From assembly GCF_012273895.1 (NCBI RefSeq), contig NC_052112.1, positions 8,594,102 through 8,658,101 on the forward strand: a DNA stretch of 64,000 bases, given 5' to 3'. Below, in pieces: positions 11,001 to 23,700 of this stretch. Source of the stretch: Zerene cesonia. Its lineage: Eukaryota; Arthropoda; Insecta; Lepidoptera; Pieridae. A model generated the notes under the pieces. That model was not told the origin of the DNA, did not search any database, and was given only the letters and a program-made list of their open reading frames with translations. Both the position numbers and the translations under genes were made by a program. Each line of letters begins with the position of its first letter. The stretch's first letter is position 1.

Positions 11001-13598
11001 TTCCTAGCCAGCCTTACAAGAGCCATTGCAGCATGTTCAGACTGAGGGGCTATGGCCTCATAATCTTCTACCTCGTTGTCACCAAGACCGTCATAACCGA
11101 AGAAGTAGTCTGATTCAATGCCTGTTATAAACGCGGTTTTACATCCCCGATATATGGGTACCTGCAATGTAGTGAAAACATTCATGTATTTTATGCAGTC
11201 GCGAATACCTACAAACAAACAAAAACTTATTATTGTGCACGAATTGATAATAAAATGAAAAACATTACGTCCATTTTAATATTTTAAAGCTGAAGAGTTT
11301 GTTTGGTTGAACGCGCTAATGCTTATGTATTTCTGGTCCGATTTGAAAAATTCTCTCAGTGTTAGATAGCCCAATTATTGTGGAAGGCTATATATATAAC
11401 TTTAGATTATCACGTAGTTACGTGGGTAATACCGCGGGGCACATCTAGTTGTAACTATAGAGCGATCTGTGGTATGTAGTATGGTAATATATAGATAGAT
11501 ATACTTTAAATAGCTCGAGTTATTGCTTAATTTGACTCGTGAAAAAAAATAGAATAATAACACTGTGCACAATTGCTACTCCCGTATTAGAAAGAGATCT
11601 ATATCCTACTAGAAAAGAGAAATAAAGCTTAGGGCCGTGGTTTCGTCAGTGTAGTCTAGAGGAATCTCACACATCACAGTTATCGCTTGCGTGGGATTTC
11701 AAACAATTAAACGGTTTAGTGGTTAAAGCGTGAAGAAGAGAGACAGACAAACCTGCATTAATCGTATTAGTAGAGATTAAATAAGCGATTCTTAATTTAA
11801 CAAATTATAAATAACCCAATTACTTACATTCAGTCTGTCAGCGATATTCAATATCCTCTGAGTATTCTTGAAAGCTTGGCTTTCATTGACATTACCATGG
11901 ACTGTCGTGATAGCAATCACTTCTGGACTGAAATATACAAATGGTTCTTAAGTGCTAGTTGGCAAAGGAGCTAGTGAATATTTGCAGAGACTATAGGGAA
12001 AGGATCGATGGAGGTTATAAAGAAAACGACTAGGAATGGTAAGGAAAAGGATGTAAGCCTCCGGCTCCTCCACTCACCGAACGAAACACATTAACATGAT
12101 ACTATTTCATGTTGGTCTGTGAGGGTGTGGTACCTTCCCCGGTGCGAACCGGCCGGCGGATTCGTGCCAAAGAGTGCTCGACTCCCAGAATAAAATACAA
12201 AGTCAACCCAAATCAAGTCAAGTCAAAAAGAAGAACGTTTCTAATATGGGTTGAGTATAACAATTAAACTGTGTCTACTTTGTGATCCCTCGGCTTGGGT
12301 CACAAGCTAGATGTTGACATGTGGTTAAAAATTGACAGCGCAATGACAGTCCCGGGGAGTTACCCGGTTGGTTCGGTTATACCGATATCTCCGTACAAAG
12401 TTTCATTCAAATCGGTTCAGTGGTTTAGGCGTGAAGCAGAGACGGACCGACAGAACGACAGTCAAACACTTTCTTATTTATTATATTAGTAGTATTTACT
12501 AAAAATGTTACTTCAGAGGCATCTATGCTATACAGCACTAAATGCAATATTTTATGTACAATGTAGTATTTTAAATCATGAAATATTTTCATATTTTCGT
12601 GACTTTTGATAATACATTTTGTTGTTAACTCATACATTCATACTCGTCATTTACATTGTATTATTCAGACTACCTAAATACATAGCTTTGAACGCCCACA
12701 TACCTACCTAGTCCTTATAATTTTCGAAATTTTAATAGACCGTATCGGATGCATAACTAATCAGTGACCATCATAAGCCATTTAAGAACCAATTTTAAAT
12801 GATATTGTAGTCGTGATTATAGTATAATTATATAATTGTTATAGCAGTTAAACTTGATTTCAAAACTTGCCGTCATCTTCGTAATATATGTATCTATATT
12901 TGGGAATTGCTGTATTGAAAAATGTTTTCGTAGGCACTTACAAGCAATTAATTATAAGAGGAAATGTTTTTAATGTTCATAATTATAAAATTTTATTTCA
13001 AATCACATTTTGAGTTATTTGAATAAGTATTTATATCTATTATAAAAATACTACATTGACGCATACAACATTACAGAAACATAAATTAGTTTTAGGTAGC
13101 TTTGAATAACGTTTAATCTATGTATCGCTTAGTCGTGATTACTTATGAAACTAAATACCTACGCCTTAAAACTTAAGACAAAATGTCATGTCATATTTAT
13201 TTTATTTAAGTTACAAAGAATTCTTAAATTATATTACGAAGTATTTTGTAAATTGAGTATTTTGTATTTATAAACATATCGAACTTACCCATTAAAAGCT
13301 TTCTCGTACAGTAAAGCCATAAAAATTGCAATTGCATCATCCGCACCTCCATCGTGGTCTATCACTAATTTTCGTCTGGTATCTTTACTGTCGCTAAAAT
13401 TCAAACAAACATCTAAACTTAAAAATAAAAATATCTCAACTTTTCCAGTTCCAGCTAGTATATCGAATTTGTAGTTATTTCCAAAAACTGCCTAATAATA
13501 TATATCTTACGTTATCTTAAAATGAAATAATCGCACTTAACTAACCAAAGAATAAACAGGAATATAAGGAGCACGCATTTTAATAATTGATTCGACAT
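8063..13598 (-). CDS. Nucleoside hydrolase copy 1 (NH1), secreted
   Basis: An inosine-uridine-preferring nucleoside hydrolase family protein of about 329 residues. These enzymes cleave the N-glycosidic bond of ribonucleosides to ribose and free base, using a bound calcium ion. The exons, on the minus strand, are 13546-13598, 13289-13393, 11828-11927, 10993-11161, 10615-10731, 9034-9170, 8405-8591 and 8063-8184. All have AG/GT borders and continuous phase. Residues 1-17 (MSNQLLKCVLLIFLFIL) form a signal peptide, so it acts in the secretory pathway or outside the cell. DHDGGADDA at 30-38 is the calcium-site cluster. AITTVHGN (Asn65), VPIYRGC, YDGLGD, LTN and AEFN follow. The late motif is LLDP: the calcium-ligand Asp264 is kept, but the His usual in HDP is Leu. 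Its substrate preference cannot be read from sequence. Exon borders match NH2, showing tandem duplication. Confidence 0.93.
8206..8310 (+). mobile_element. MINE-1-like Helitron, 5' fragment
   Basis: The 5' half only, including the GTGTGTGTG tract, in the last intron of NH1. It starts about 20 bp upstream (on the plus strand, beyond) the exon 8 acceptor at 8185. Confidence 0.7.
8775..9000 (+). mobile_element. tRNA-headed SINE (family T)
   Basis: The head contains a box B-like GGTTCGATTCC. A body follows: GGTCTCGGTC, AAGGCTGATCACCTACTTGTCC, AATCGATCAGTGAAACAGATG, TACATCATCTGCC, and ends at GGGGACACGGGACTTCA. Other copies are at 39880, 43632 and 54593. It lies in intron 6 of NH1 and stops about 30 bp short of exon 6. 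Confidence 0.8.
11276..11451 (+). mobile_element. Helitron-like repeat, family X
   Basis: It runs from ATATTTTAAAGCTGAAGAGTTTG to ACCGCGGGGCACATCTAG|T, in intron 3 of NH1. This copy keeps a GC hairpin remnant (ACGTGGGTAATACCGCGGGG) next to the CTAG, which supports a Helitron origin for family X. Confidence 0.6.
11985..12190 (+). mobile_element. Metulj-like SINE fragment
   Basis: The tail block GTGTGGTACCTTCCCCGGTGCGA and upstream CACCGAACGAAACACA are present. The copy is diverged and 5' truncated. It lies in intron 2 of NH1. A further repeat with the common ATCGGTTCAGTGGTTTAGGCGTGAA tail (about 12285-12490) follows; I cannot assign that one to a family. Confidence 0.65.
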
Positions 13599-14261
13599 TT
13601 CAAAGCGAGTATGCGAAGTGAATGATCGAACTATAATGTGTTTATTACGACAACCATTCAACTGTTTTTTATTTTAGCTGGACGTGTGGTTCACCGGCTG
13701 AAGGCCGGCTTTTAGGGTGCTGTTGTTAAGATAACGGAACCTTTATATCTATATTAATATTTCATGAACATGTATAGTTTATGAATACTACTATAGGCTA
13801 TGTATATATATATATGTACCACTGGCGAAGCTGGGTCTGACTGCTAGTTATATGGAGTTAGCACTGTTTGTTCGTATTTTTGGCTTTGCAAATAAAGTCT
13901 TAAAATGCTCAACTCAACTCAACTCTAAATCTAAATCTGGAATACTGCCAGAATGAAAAAAAATTAATACGTTATTAATAATCTAATATTTTTGCTTTGA
14001 TTTTACATACTCTTATTATTAACACTTGCTTAAGTTGATGGATCAGAGATCAGGAACGATGAGAGTTATTATAAACGTGATACTGTATGGGTATGAATAG
14101 ATGGATGTTTCTCCCTCCCTTTTATACGTAACTACTGAAAAGAATCGAGTTAAAATTGAAACAGTTTACACTGTGTCAAATAGTACACAAATAATTTGCG
14201 AGTACCAGATAGCAAAAAATGAGATTGTCTTAAATTTACGTTTTTGGTACAATTAAATCTA

Positions 14262-14430
14262 TACTGTAAGTATTATAAAGCTTAAGAGTTCGTTTTTTGT
14301 TTGTTTGGACCTCATCACGAATGCTCCAAACGGTGAAGGAAAGCGTCGTGAGGAAGCCCGCCCGAAGTTGGTCAGTCTGGTTGCCCGTGACCCCAGTGGA
14401 AACAAATATGGGCTGATGATGGTACTGATT
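14262..14430 (+). mobile_element. Repeat cluster: family X start plus GATGAT-tail SINE
   Basis: The piece AGTATTATAAAGCTTAAGAGTTCG (family X start) is joined to a block containing AAAGCGTCGTGAGGAAGCCCG and AACAAATATGGGCTGATGATGG. The latter is the 3' part of the tRNA-headed, GATGAT-tailed SINE found complete near 31770 and 46862. Confidence 0.55.
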
Positions 14431-15214
14431 ACATAAGAGCATATGATCATCACGAAAAAGATCATCAGTTAAAAAAATAACCCCAATCTGTCTACAGAAC
14501 CCGCATTGCGCCAAGCTTGACTCGCACTTAACTTATAATGTAATTTCCGATTAATTTAAAGCGGTTTATTCGTTTATCGATCATTTAACATGTTCTACAT
14601 CTATAGAATATGTAAAATTACTAGCTTTCCTTTCGCGGCTTCGTCCGCATGGTTGGAGACTACGTAATACCGCGTAATATATCTCAATTCTTTAATCGAC
14701 CGTCAAAATTTTAATTCTCACGCCATCTTTCGGAATTTATCAATTTGTGGAGTGATTCAAAGGCGCTTGTCAATTTTTTTTTATTTTTTATTAACACAAA
14801 GGGTTTACGAATAGCTAAAAATGTAAAGAATGTTATTCAATTGTCAATGAGTATCTACTAATCATATATTTATGATAAAGCAGAGAGAATAAGTAAATAA
14901 CATGTCAGACCTAATACTAATATATCTGATTATTATTTTTAACTAAAATAGTACAATTAAATTATCTAATTTATATTAAACATTCATTAAGAATATAAAA
15001 AAAAAACTTGTTCGGAATGTAATTAATCATTTAATTATTTAAATTAATTGCTTAACAGTCATATAAGACTTAAAAATTAGGAAACAAAACATGCAATATT
15101 TTATAGACTCGCAACCCTGAGTTATGTTTGTTGAATGATAATTATTATTTATATTTTGAATCTAGGTGCAAGGAAGTTAACATTAAAATACGGTAACACT
15201 AACAATGAAAAGGC

Positions 15215-15508
15215 CGTCTATATCATATTAAGATAAGAAAGTTTATACCAAATATCAATTCTATGGAGAGGGTTTTTTCACCTTCTAAATATATAAATCG
15301 AAGGTGATTGGCAGTTATCAACGCAGAGTACAAACCACTGGACGGATCGGGCTGAAATTTGGCATGCAGATAGATGTTATGACGTAGGCATCCGCGAAGA
15401 AAGGATTTTGACAAATTCTATCTCCAAGGGGATAAAATAGGGGATGAAAGTTTGTACCATGAAAATTTATTAGGACCGCGTGAGCGAAGCTGCGGCAACA
15501 GCTAGTTC
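15215..15508 (+). mobile_element. Unclassified repeat, family Y
   Basis: The body holds ACGGATCGGGCTGAAATTTGGC, GACGTAGGCATCCGCGAAGAAAGG and GGGGATAAAATAGGGGATGAAAG. It ends GTGAGCGAAGCTGCGGCAACAGCTAG|T. A second, shorter copy is at 30885-31011. The CTAG end and GC-rich subterminal sequence suggest another Helitron relative. Confidence 0.5.
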
Positions 15509-15619
15509 AAACATAAAGACATTTGGCTTATTTCGCTTTTGGATGGATTATAATAGCTTGCAATTATATTTGACTACATTTCATTAAGTGGACTACCGTG
15601 ACGTTTTAAGGCAATATTG

Positions 15620-15722
15620 ATTCCAATATGCACCGGGGAGGGTACAACACCCCACAAAAAACCGGTGAGAAATACTATTGGCTTTTGACCGGTCTTCTGT
15701 AGGGGTGTGGTACCTTCCCTGT
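15620..15722. repeat. Head-to-head Metulj-like SINE fragments
   Basis: A minus-oriented tail fragment (GCACCGGGGAGGGTAC, CCCCACA, AAACCGGTGAGAAATA) is followed directly by a plus-oriented one (GACCGGTCTTCTGTAGG, GGTGTGGTACCTTCCCTG). Together they make a short inverted repeat. Confidence 0.6.
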
Positions 15723-16321
15723 ACTAACTGTATAAAGATATACATACAGTATATATAATATACAGTAGTCTATTATCTATTCCATTTAACGTCTCTGTTG
15801 ACCACTCTTGCTATGGCACTACGTGGTTTCCTATAATACTTCATGGATCTATCGTCAGCATATGCCGTACAAAATCATGTGGCCGAAATATGCTCCTTCT
15901 ACACGTACTTATGAAATCTAGCCTGCATTACTTTGGACAAGTGGAGAGAACACGGACAAGGAGAACATGAAAGGACGGATTAGTGCTGAATTCTATTTAT
16001 TTATTGATTTACATTGTAAAATTTGTCAGAAAGAAACGAAGGAAAACTCTTAATACACTAAAGATTAATTGTACAAATTGCGGCCTTATGGCTCAAAGCT
16101 ATTTCTGCCAAGCGACCTTCAGGCAAAGGACAAAACACATGCCAATAACATATATGGCTAGGAAGCCAATATATAATTTTATGACTATTAATGAAAGTCT
16201 CTCGTTATAAACACGTAGCCAAGGTCATTGCACCCATCAGTTCAATAATTTGGACCAGTAGTCTATGAGTAAATGCCTTGTTGAGATCTATGTCTTGTCA
16301 ATTTAGTAGCCATATATAGTA

Positions 16322-16496
16322 TACTAGCGGTCCGCCCCGACTTCGCCCGTGGTACATACATAGCCTATAGCCTTCCTCAATAAATGGGCTATCTAACACT
16401 GAAAGAATTTTTCAAGTCGAACCAGTAGTCCCTGAGATTAGTGCGTTCAAACAAACAAACAAACAAACTCTTCAGCTTTATAATATTAGTATAGAT
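16322..16496 (-). mobile_element. Helitron-like repeat, family X
   Basis: A good copy: starting ATCTATACTAATATTATAAA on the minus strand, with a short (GTTT)n run, and ending GGGCGAAGTCGGGGCGGACCGCTAG. Confidence 0.65.
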
Positions 16497-17369
16497 GAAC
16501 TCAATCGTGAAATGCCTGCATTCATATTTATGAGCACCGAACAAAAAAACAACGATACTTTAAATGCACTAATGAAACTTGATTTGTTTTGTTTTGTAAT
16601 TGCAACAATCAAATTAATTATTTTTTATTACATGCAATAGTTGAGGTTTAATAACTTAAATACAAATAAAACAAAATTACTGTTTTAGCGATTTTAGCTA
16701 TTCAGATTCTTTTTCCGCAACTTAAAAAAATAAGCCGAAATAACATCAGTTATCTGCCGATTAAACTCGATGTTACGATTATTAAGAGACATTAAAAAGC
16801 AATGAAAATTAAAAAAAAAAAACGAATTATACAAATCTGTTCGTCTATCGCAAGTTCTGAGGTAAAAAAGCAAAAAAAAAAAATTATACAGTCAAATTGT
16901 AACCACCTTCTTTTTTTGAAAACAGTATCAAATAAAAAAAAATGAGGATAAATAATTTATACATTTTTTTTAAGATTAAATTTTACAGTGTTTAACACAA
17001 GGCGTGATTTTTAACTATATAAAATTACGTAGCCATTGTAACGTATTGCGCTTGCGTCAGTAAGTCACGAATAGCATTGCTCGGTTTGTATTTCTATGTA
17101 TTTACTAGTATAATATTATCTATGGTATTAGGTTATCTGTGGCATTTATATTTGGCTAATTAAGCGCTCGCGTGTTGGGTGCCCCATCGGCCTATTGTTT
17201 TTTAATCTTAGTTTCTGTTGTAATTACTTTTGCTGATTATTTTATGTCCATTTCAATGAAACCTTGGGTCTATTACCTATTTTAATAATTGTTTAGGCAT
17301 TTAGATACTATTGCCATTATATTTAATTGTGATTAATTTAAAATTGTACGAATTATCCATTTTATACTG

Positions 17370-19130
17370 CTAAGAAGAATAAAATATCGACTAAAGAAAA
17401 CGAAAGCTCCAGCACCTCTTTCTCACTAAAAAAGAAAGAGTATCACCACTCTAAGTTACCGCCTAAAGTAGTATCCGAACTAAAAGATAACCAAAGATCT
17501 ATCACTAACTACATACATAAACTATCAGATCACCATACAATTACTCCGACATCAACAGATATTTCGGAAGATGTCACCAATGTCGAATAGCAATCAACAC
17601 ACGGACGTTCTAAACACGGTCGCCGGCCTTATGAGCAACAATACACAAAACCAGAAAACTACAAAAATAATCAATCTCCCCCAACATGTTTGGTCAACAC
17701 GGGGGTAGTAGACCAAAACCCTCCAAGCATTAAAAACATAAAAATTCATAAAGGAACTTTTAATGTAAGATCTCGAGCAAACGAAACGCGTATATCAGAA
17801 TTAGAGTACGCATTATTGAATTTAAAATGGGATATAATAGGTCTCAGTGAGACTCGAAGAGTAGGTTATATAATAGAAGAAAGATATAACTACCGATTAT
17901 ATTTATATTGGGAATCAAAAGGAAGAAATGGCATTGGATTTATGGTTAAAAAGAGAAAAAATATAGAAGTTTTAGATTTTAAAGCAATCTCTGAAAGAGC
18001 AGCAATCATAATTATTAACTTAGATGGTAAAACATTCACTCTGGCGCAGGCATACGCGCCGACGTCAAGTGCGGACGAAAATGAAATAAACAAATTTTAT
18101 GATTCTTTAGAACTTATTGTTGAACAGAGTACACCAAAATTAATATTTATGGGAGATATGAATGCAAAAATTGGACAACCAAAAGAAGGCGAAAATATAG
18201 CGATGGGACGTTATAAGAAATAAAAGAGGGGAGAGGTTCATACATTTTTGTCTTCAAAATAATCTAAAAATAGCAAATACAATGTTTAATAAATCTAAAA
18301 ATCAGAGATGGACGTGGACGTCGCCCGACGGAACTACAAAAAATGAAATCGATTATATAGCATCAAATTGCTCACAAATTATCGAAAACTGTCAAGTCAT
18401 CTGCAATCTACAACATCCTAGCGACCATAGGATGGTTAGAATTACGATAAATATCACTCGGAATAATAAAAGTCGCTCAAATTATACCTCAAAATGTAAA
18501 AGTTTAGTATATATTCAAGAGCAACCTACCAATTCAATTAAAAACTAAAGTACTGGACACATGTTTACTTCCTTGTCTAACTTACGCTTGTCAAACCTGG
18601 ACTCTTACCGAGAATAGTGTCATAAGAAAGAAGAGCAAAGCCAAGGATGCAGTAACACGAATTCTTCACCTAAAATGGAAATGGGCAGGACATATACAAC
18701 GAGTAACAGACGAACGATGGTCAAAAATAGCAACCAACTGGTACCCCATAGACGCAAAGCGTAAGCCGGGTAGACCTCACAAAAGGTGGAGCGATGACAT
18801 TGAGAGAACAGCAGGTGTATCGTGGTCCAGAATAGCTAATGACAGAACAAGTTGGAAACGATTGGAGGAGGCTTTTGCCGAAGGAGCGGTTCTCGCACAA
18901 AATAGAAATAATACATAAGAAAATAAATAAACGCACTTAATTAGTAAACATATAAACCTATATATTACCAAACAAACCAATTAGTTCAACTTTATAGTAA
19001 ATTATATATATAATTACATGTGTGTGTTAAATCAGGAAATTAGCATAAGCATAAAGTGTAAAACTTATAATTGTAAACGCGAGAAATAAAGGCTTTTTTA
19101 TTTTATTTTATTTATTTTTTATCCATTTTA
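17370..19130 (+). mobile_element. RTE-type LINE, internally deleted
   Basis: A defective non-LTR retrotransposon. The frame 17690-18223 encodes an APE-like endonuclease: NVRSRANE, IGLSETRR, GIGFMV, AQAYAPT and FMGDMNAKIG motifs are visible. After a frameshift near 18215, the frame 18230-18548 gives the endonuclease end (WTWTSPDG, EIDYI and the catalytic SDHRMV). The reverse transcriptase is missing: near 18515 the frame jumps to the LINE C-terminal region (LDTCLLPCLTYACQTWT, LHLKWKWAGHIQR, KPGRPHKRWSDDIERTAG), ending near 18916. The 3' end is an ATAAAGGCTTTTTTATTTTATTTT tail near 19130. It lies between NH1 and gene A and cannot move by itself. The domain order is clear; the clade assignment rests on motif style. 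Confidence 0.88.
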
Positions 19131-19734
19131 TTAGATACGCGTCTAGAAATATCAATTTATTCTTAGTCAAGAATTAAAACTAAACTCTTAGTAAGTAATA
19201 TAACTTCAAAGAAATCAACCATGGATTAGCGGATTGCAAAAATTATTGGCTAGTTGTACGATTCTTTAATCAACATAGTTATATCATAGTCATTTTTTTT
19301 AGTACAATCAGTACGTTTTTAGTTAATCGCGTTTCTAATCTTATTTCTGAGTATAATACATAGGTACGCGTGTGTGCGGCCCTATCAGAGCCGGCCGAGA
19401 CCGTCACCATGTAATGTTTACGGTTTCATAACATCTACAGACTGGCATTGATAGTTCGTTGTTCATCGCTTCTTTATTTAAATATGTAGGACTAAGAAAA
19501 CGATCAAGAGTTACCATGCATTCGATGCATTTAATAAAATCCAACGTTAGTATTTTGTGCTGTCACTCGAGCACACGTGTGTCATTCTAGCCCTTAAACT
19601 AGAAAATATTGCGTTTTTGATTAAAATCAAGTTAAAAAAGATAAATTACACAACACGTATAATATCAGATCTAACGAAACTGAGATACTTTTAAACGAAA
19701 AATAAACCAAATAGAATGAAGAATTTTATTTTAT

Positions 19735-19950
19735 ACTAGACTATCGTCCCGATATCAAGATTACTGGTTTATCCCAAATGATCATTGGTCACCCTAGGTC
19801 AGGGGCTTTGCATTGAAAGGTTAATCGGGATGAAAAGTAGGTATCCTATCATCCAAGTCAGTTCATACCGCGTGTATGCCAAATTTCTTCAAAATTCGTT
19901 CTGTAGTTTCATAGTGATTGACGGACAAACATCCAAACAAACAAACTTTT
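19735..19950 (+). repeat. Unclassified interspersed repeat
   Basis: It begins ATACTAGACTATCGTCCCGA and carries GGTTAATCGGGATGAAAAGTA, CATACCGCGTGTATGCCAAAT and a GTTTCATAGTGATTGACGGAC end with (CAAA)n. The style is that of lepidopteran non-autonomous elements. Only one copy was noticed here. Confidence 0.4.
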
Positions 19951-19954
19951 TTTT

Positions 19955-20288
19955 TATGTCATAGCGAGCAGCTGAGCTGGTGGTTCGCCTGATGGTAAGC
20001 GATCACCACCGCCCATAAACATTCGCAAAGGTAGTACCTCTGTGAATGCGCTGCCCGCTTTTATGGGGTAAGGGAAAAGGAAAGGATTAACGACTGGAAA
20101 AGGATTAACGACTGGAAAGAAGGAATGGACTAGGACGGGTGAGGAAAAGGAAACGGGCCTCCGGCTCCCCCACTCACCGTACGAAACACAGTGGCATGCC
20201 ACTATTTCACGCCGGTTTTCTGAGGGGTGTGGTACTTCCCCGGTGCGAGCTGGCCCAATTCGTGCCGAAGCGTGCTCGACTCCCACAA
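19955..20288 (+). mobile_element. Metulj-like SINE, near full length
   Basis: The most complete copy. Its head is TTTATGTCATAGCGAGCAGC, TGAGCTGGTGGTTCGCCTGATGG, GATCACCACCGCCCATAAACA. A G/A-rich middle follows, with a direct duplication of GGAAAAGGATTAACGACT. The tail is GTGTGGTACTTCCCCGGTGCG, ending CGTGCTCGACTCCCACA. The 110-residue minus-strand frame here is a shadow. Confidence 0.8.
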
Positions 20289-20723
20289 TAAACGTTTCAC
20301 GTTTATAGAATTAGTGTGATTTATTTCTAACTAATTTACTTCATAATTTGTAAATATGCATATGGATATAATATTATATTTGCTTATATTAAAATGAAGT
20401 TGTTGGTATGACGGTAAATATTTGGTCATGTATTCATAAAATTATGAAGGTTGTCAATTTCCTAGTGTTTCACTGAGCTGGGATTTAATGATAAGGCCAA
20501 GGGTTAACGTCACAGATTATATAATTCTAAATTATTAGCGACCCACATTTCATGAAAGTTAGGTAAATATTATATTATATCCTGATCTCTATTGACATAA
20601 AATATATTTGAGTGATTTTATAAATTGTCTATTTAACTGTAAAGATAAATTATTTTAGAATCACTCATGTTTTCGTCAAAACACAGCTCGAATTTACTTG
20701 ATATTTTTCTTATAATAAACAAC

Positions 20724-23700
20724 TCACCTTCTTAAAAATAACACTAAAATGACACACACGGCTATAGCTAGACAAATAGCTGGTATCACATATATTATAT
20801 TCTTATATCTGGTTTCCATAGCAGAATTTTAAAGATAATGTCTGAAGCGAAACAATGACAATATTATGTAGGTACCGTTTTGTCATATTAAAATTAAAAC
20901 ACCACTAATCACATTTTTCCTGTCACGATGCCTGGAGTTTGTAGTTAATTATGATACTTTTTTATTATTTACACGTAGTGCTAAACAGTTTAAAGAATTA
21001 TTACGGTCATTAATTACGTATTAATCTTATCATATTTATTATCTATATCACGTATACAGGGTGACTTGGATAAAAACGCGCGAACTGATTTCAAATCGTG
21101 TGGAATGTCGATGTAAAAAAAGTATTTAGCGGCGCAGATTACAAAACTTTACTGTAAGGAAAAGTCTGCATATTTTGATGCGTATCGAGGCAAATACGCT
21201 TATCTTTATATCTGGATATTATCCTTTTATCAGTGGTTTATGTAGATTAATCCTGAATCGAATGAAATGTACGACGCAAATACATTTATGTGTATAATTC
21301 ATTGCGGAGTACGTTTCAAGAATTTTTGTTTATTTGGTTTAAAGGCAGCAATGTATCTCGTAACAATACATAAGTCCCGAAGCAAATATTATCGATCATG
21401 GTAGACGAAGGTATAAGAAAAATCATGGAATTATGTAGGTAGTCCCTCATATGAAAATATCAATATAGCTTATATTCAATTGTTTCTCACGTTTTTGAAG
21501 ATTGCGCAATCGTATGCACTTTGTATCCAAGAAGAATACTGCTAGATTGAAAAATTAAGCAAACTGATAAACTTTTAATAATAAGATTGATATGGATAAG
21601 ATTTAAATATGGAATCTCAATCTACTTTTATATAATTCTGAGATATATTCGACGTAAGTTACATTTTTACAACATGATATTGTGTCAAGGTGCTAGTTTA
21701 TTGCAAAAAAAAAATATATTACACTTATCATTTCGTATAGACATGATTATAGCTGTTTTTGCGTGAAATAGTGACAAGCATCCATACATCCATATTTCCT
21801 TACAAACTTTCGCGCGTATAATGTTAGTAGGATTACTTGCAAAAATAAATAATGACTTCTTTTAATGGATACGAAAATTGTAAATACGCTCATTACTCAT
21901 ATTTCGAAACATTTTGCGTGTTAAAGTTCGATTGAGCATAAAATTAAAGAGTTGAGGAAAAGATGTAGTTATAATTTGTTATCGTTTATGATTATAGTAT
22001 ACTGTTTTAGAATAATTCTTGTATGTAATTTGAAAATTACTTACCATTCTACATGAAATAGATAAAAGTATGTAGGTACGAAGTACACGATTGGTTTTTA
22101 CATTTCTTTCTTTATCGTATGGACGCATAAGATGTTTTTAACCTCATTGAGCAGAATTTATAATTTTAATTCTCTGTGTTTATAATTTCATTTATTATTA
22201 ATAGTAAATTTCATAACATACCGGCGGCTTCATCCACGGAAATACCGATGGCAAAAGTTTATATATTACTAGCTGCGCCCCGCGGTTTCACCCGCGTAAA
22301 TCCGTATCCCGTAAGAATATCGGGATAAAAGTTGCCTATATGTTATTCCAGTTCTCCAGCTGTCTACGTAGCAAATTTCATTGCAATCGGTTCAGTAGTT
22401 TTTACGTGAAAGAGCAACAAACACACACACACATCCTTACAAACTTTCGCATTTATAATATTAGAAGGATTCTAGCACGTCTCGCTGTCAATTAGGTACC
22501 TAAAATCGAACTCCGTTGAGCAGTTTTGCTGTGAACAAGAAACAAGTATACTTTCTCATTAATTATTGAAAGCTTATGCGTCTTTTGTTTCTTTGAATTG
22601 TGAAGAAAAATTTATAATTGTGTAAATATGTATATTAGATTATGTTAATAATGTTACAATTTATTTTAAAATTTTGTATTTGTAAAGTTACAATTTTTGT
22701 TCAATTTTATAAAAAAAATACAAAAACAATGCTTAATCTATAACATAAATATTACATAGTTGTGACATCTATATCTTATTTTCGTAATTAACTATAATTT
22801 GGTAAGGAGTACGAGTTACTGGCTGTATAACTAGATGGCGTGTAAATAAATTGTTAATTTCTTGTCTATATGGTTTCTAATATTGTCACTAGATGGCATA
22901 AACAAAAATTCATACTAATTCTGATCACCTATGAAATAATAATATTATGTGAAAGTAAGTTAGTAAGGCGAAGCGGCGGCCGTAACGCTATTGTCATATA
23001 GATGGAAAAGTCATATTTTTGTTTGTGAATTTAAAAAGTACTCAACCGATTTAATAGAAGCTGGATTCAATTAAAAAAAAATACTCTTAGAGGCTTTGAA
23101 AAAAATTTATTGTTCATCTTTTAAATTTCTCTCTTCATCTCTCTTCTGAAAATGTTTTGTAGTCTTGCTGTGAAGAAGAAAAGATAATTATTATCATAGT
23201 GTTTAAATTGTTTGTAATTCATTTTTAATCTTTTATTATATTTACTGGTTGTTTTATGTCATAGCGGGCAACTGAGCTGGTGGTTCACCTGACGATACGA
23301 TCAACAACACCCATGAACATTTGCAGAGATAGGGCCGCTGCAAACGCGTTGTTTGTTTTTAAGGAATTATGAATAAGGCAAGGATTGAATGGACTGGAAA
23401 GGACCTCAGGATCCCCCATTCACTGAATGAAACACAGTAGCAAGCTATTTCACGATGATCTTCTGTGGGTTCGTAGTACCTTTCTCGATGCAAATAATAA
23501 ACTTACTTGATTGAAAAACCACCACTGCCTCAACTTTTCCTTTGCATCTCCCGGGATGAATTCCGAATGTTCTGGCGCGTTTTTATTCACTCTGATATGG
23601 TCAAAACTGTTCTAAAAATTGGAAAATTTTCTTGTACAAATTTAGTTCTCGCTATTACATTTGTTGTGTTCTTTTATATTTATGAAAAATCACAGTTTAA

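Noticed and set aside
20724..20819. Start codon and 31-codon frame METRYKN... as the first exon of a separate gene
   Set aside because: The frame ends at TGA on the donor-like GGTGAGT, and no downstream exons were found in 13.6-20.7 kb. The same reading frame joins gene A in phase as a C-terminal membrane helix, which explains it better, though not conclusively.
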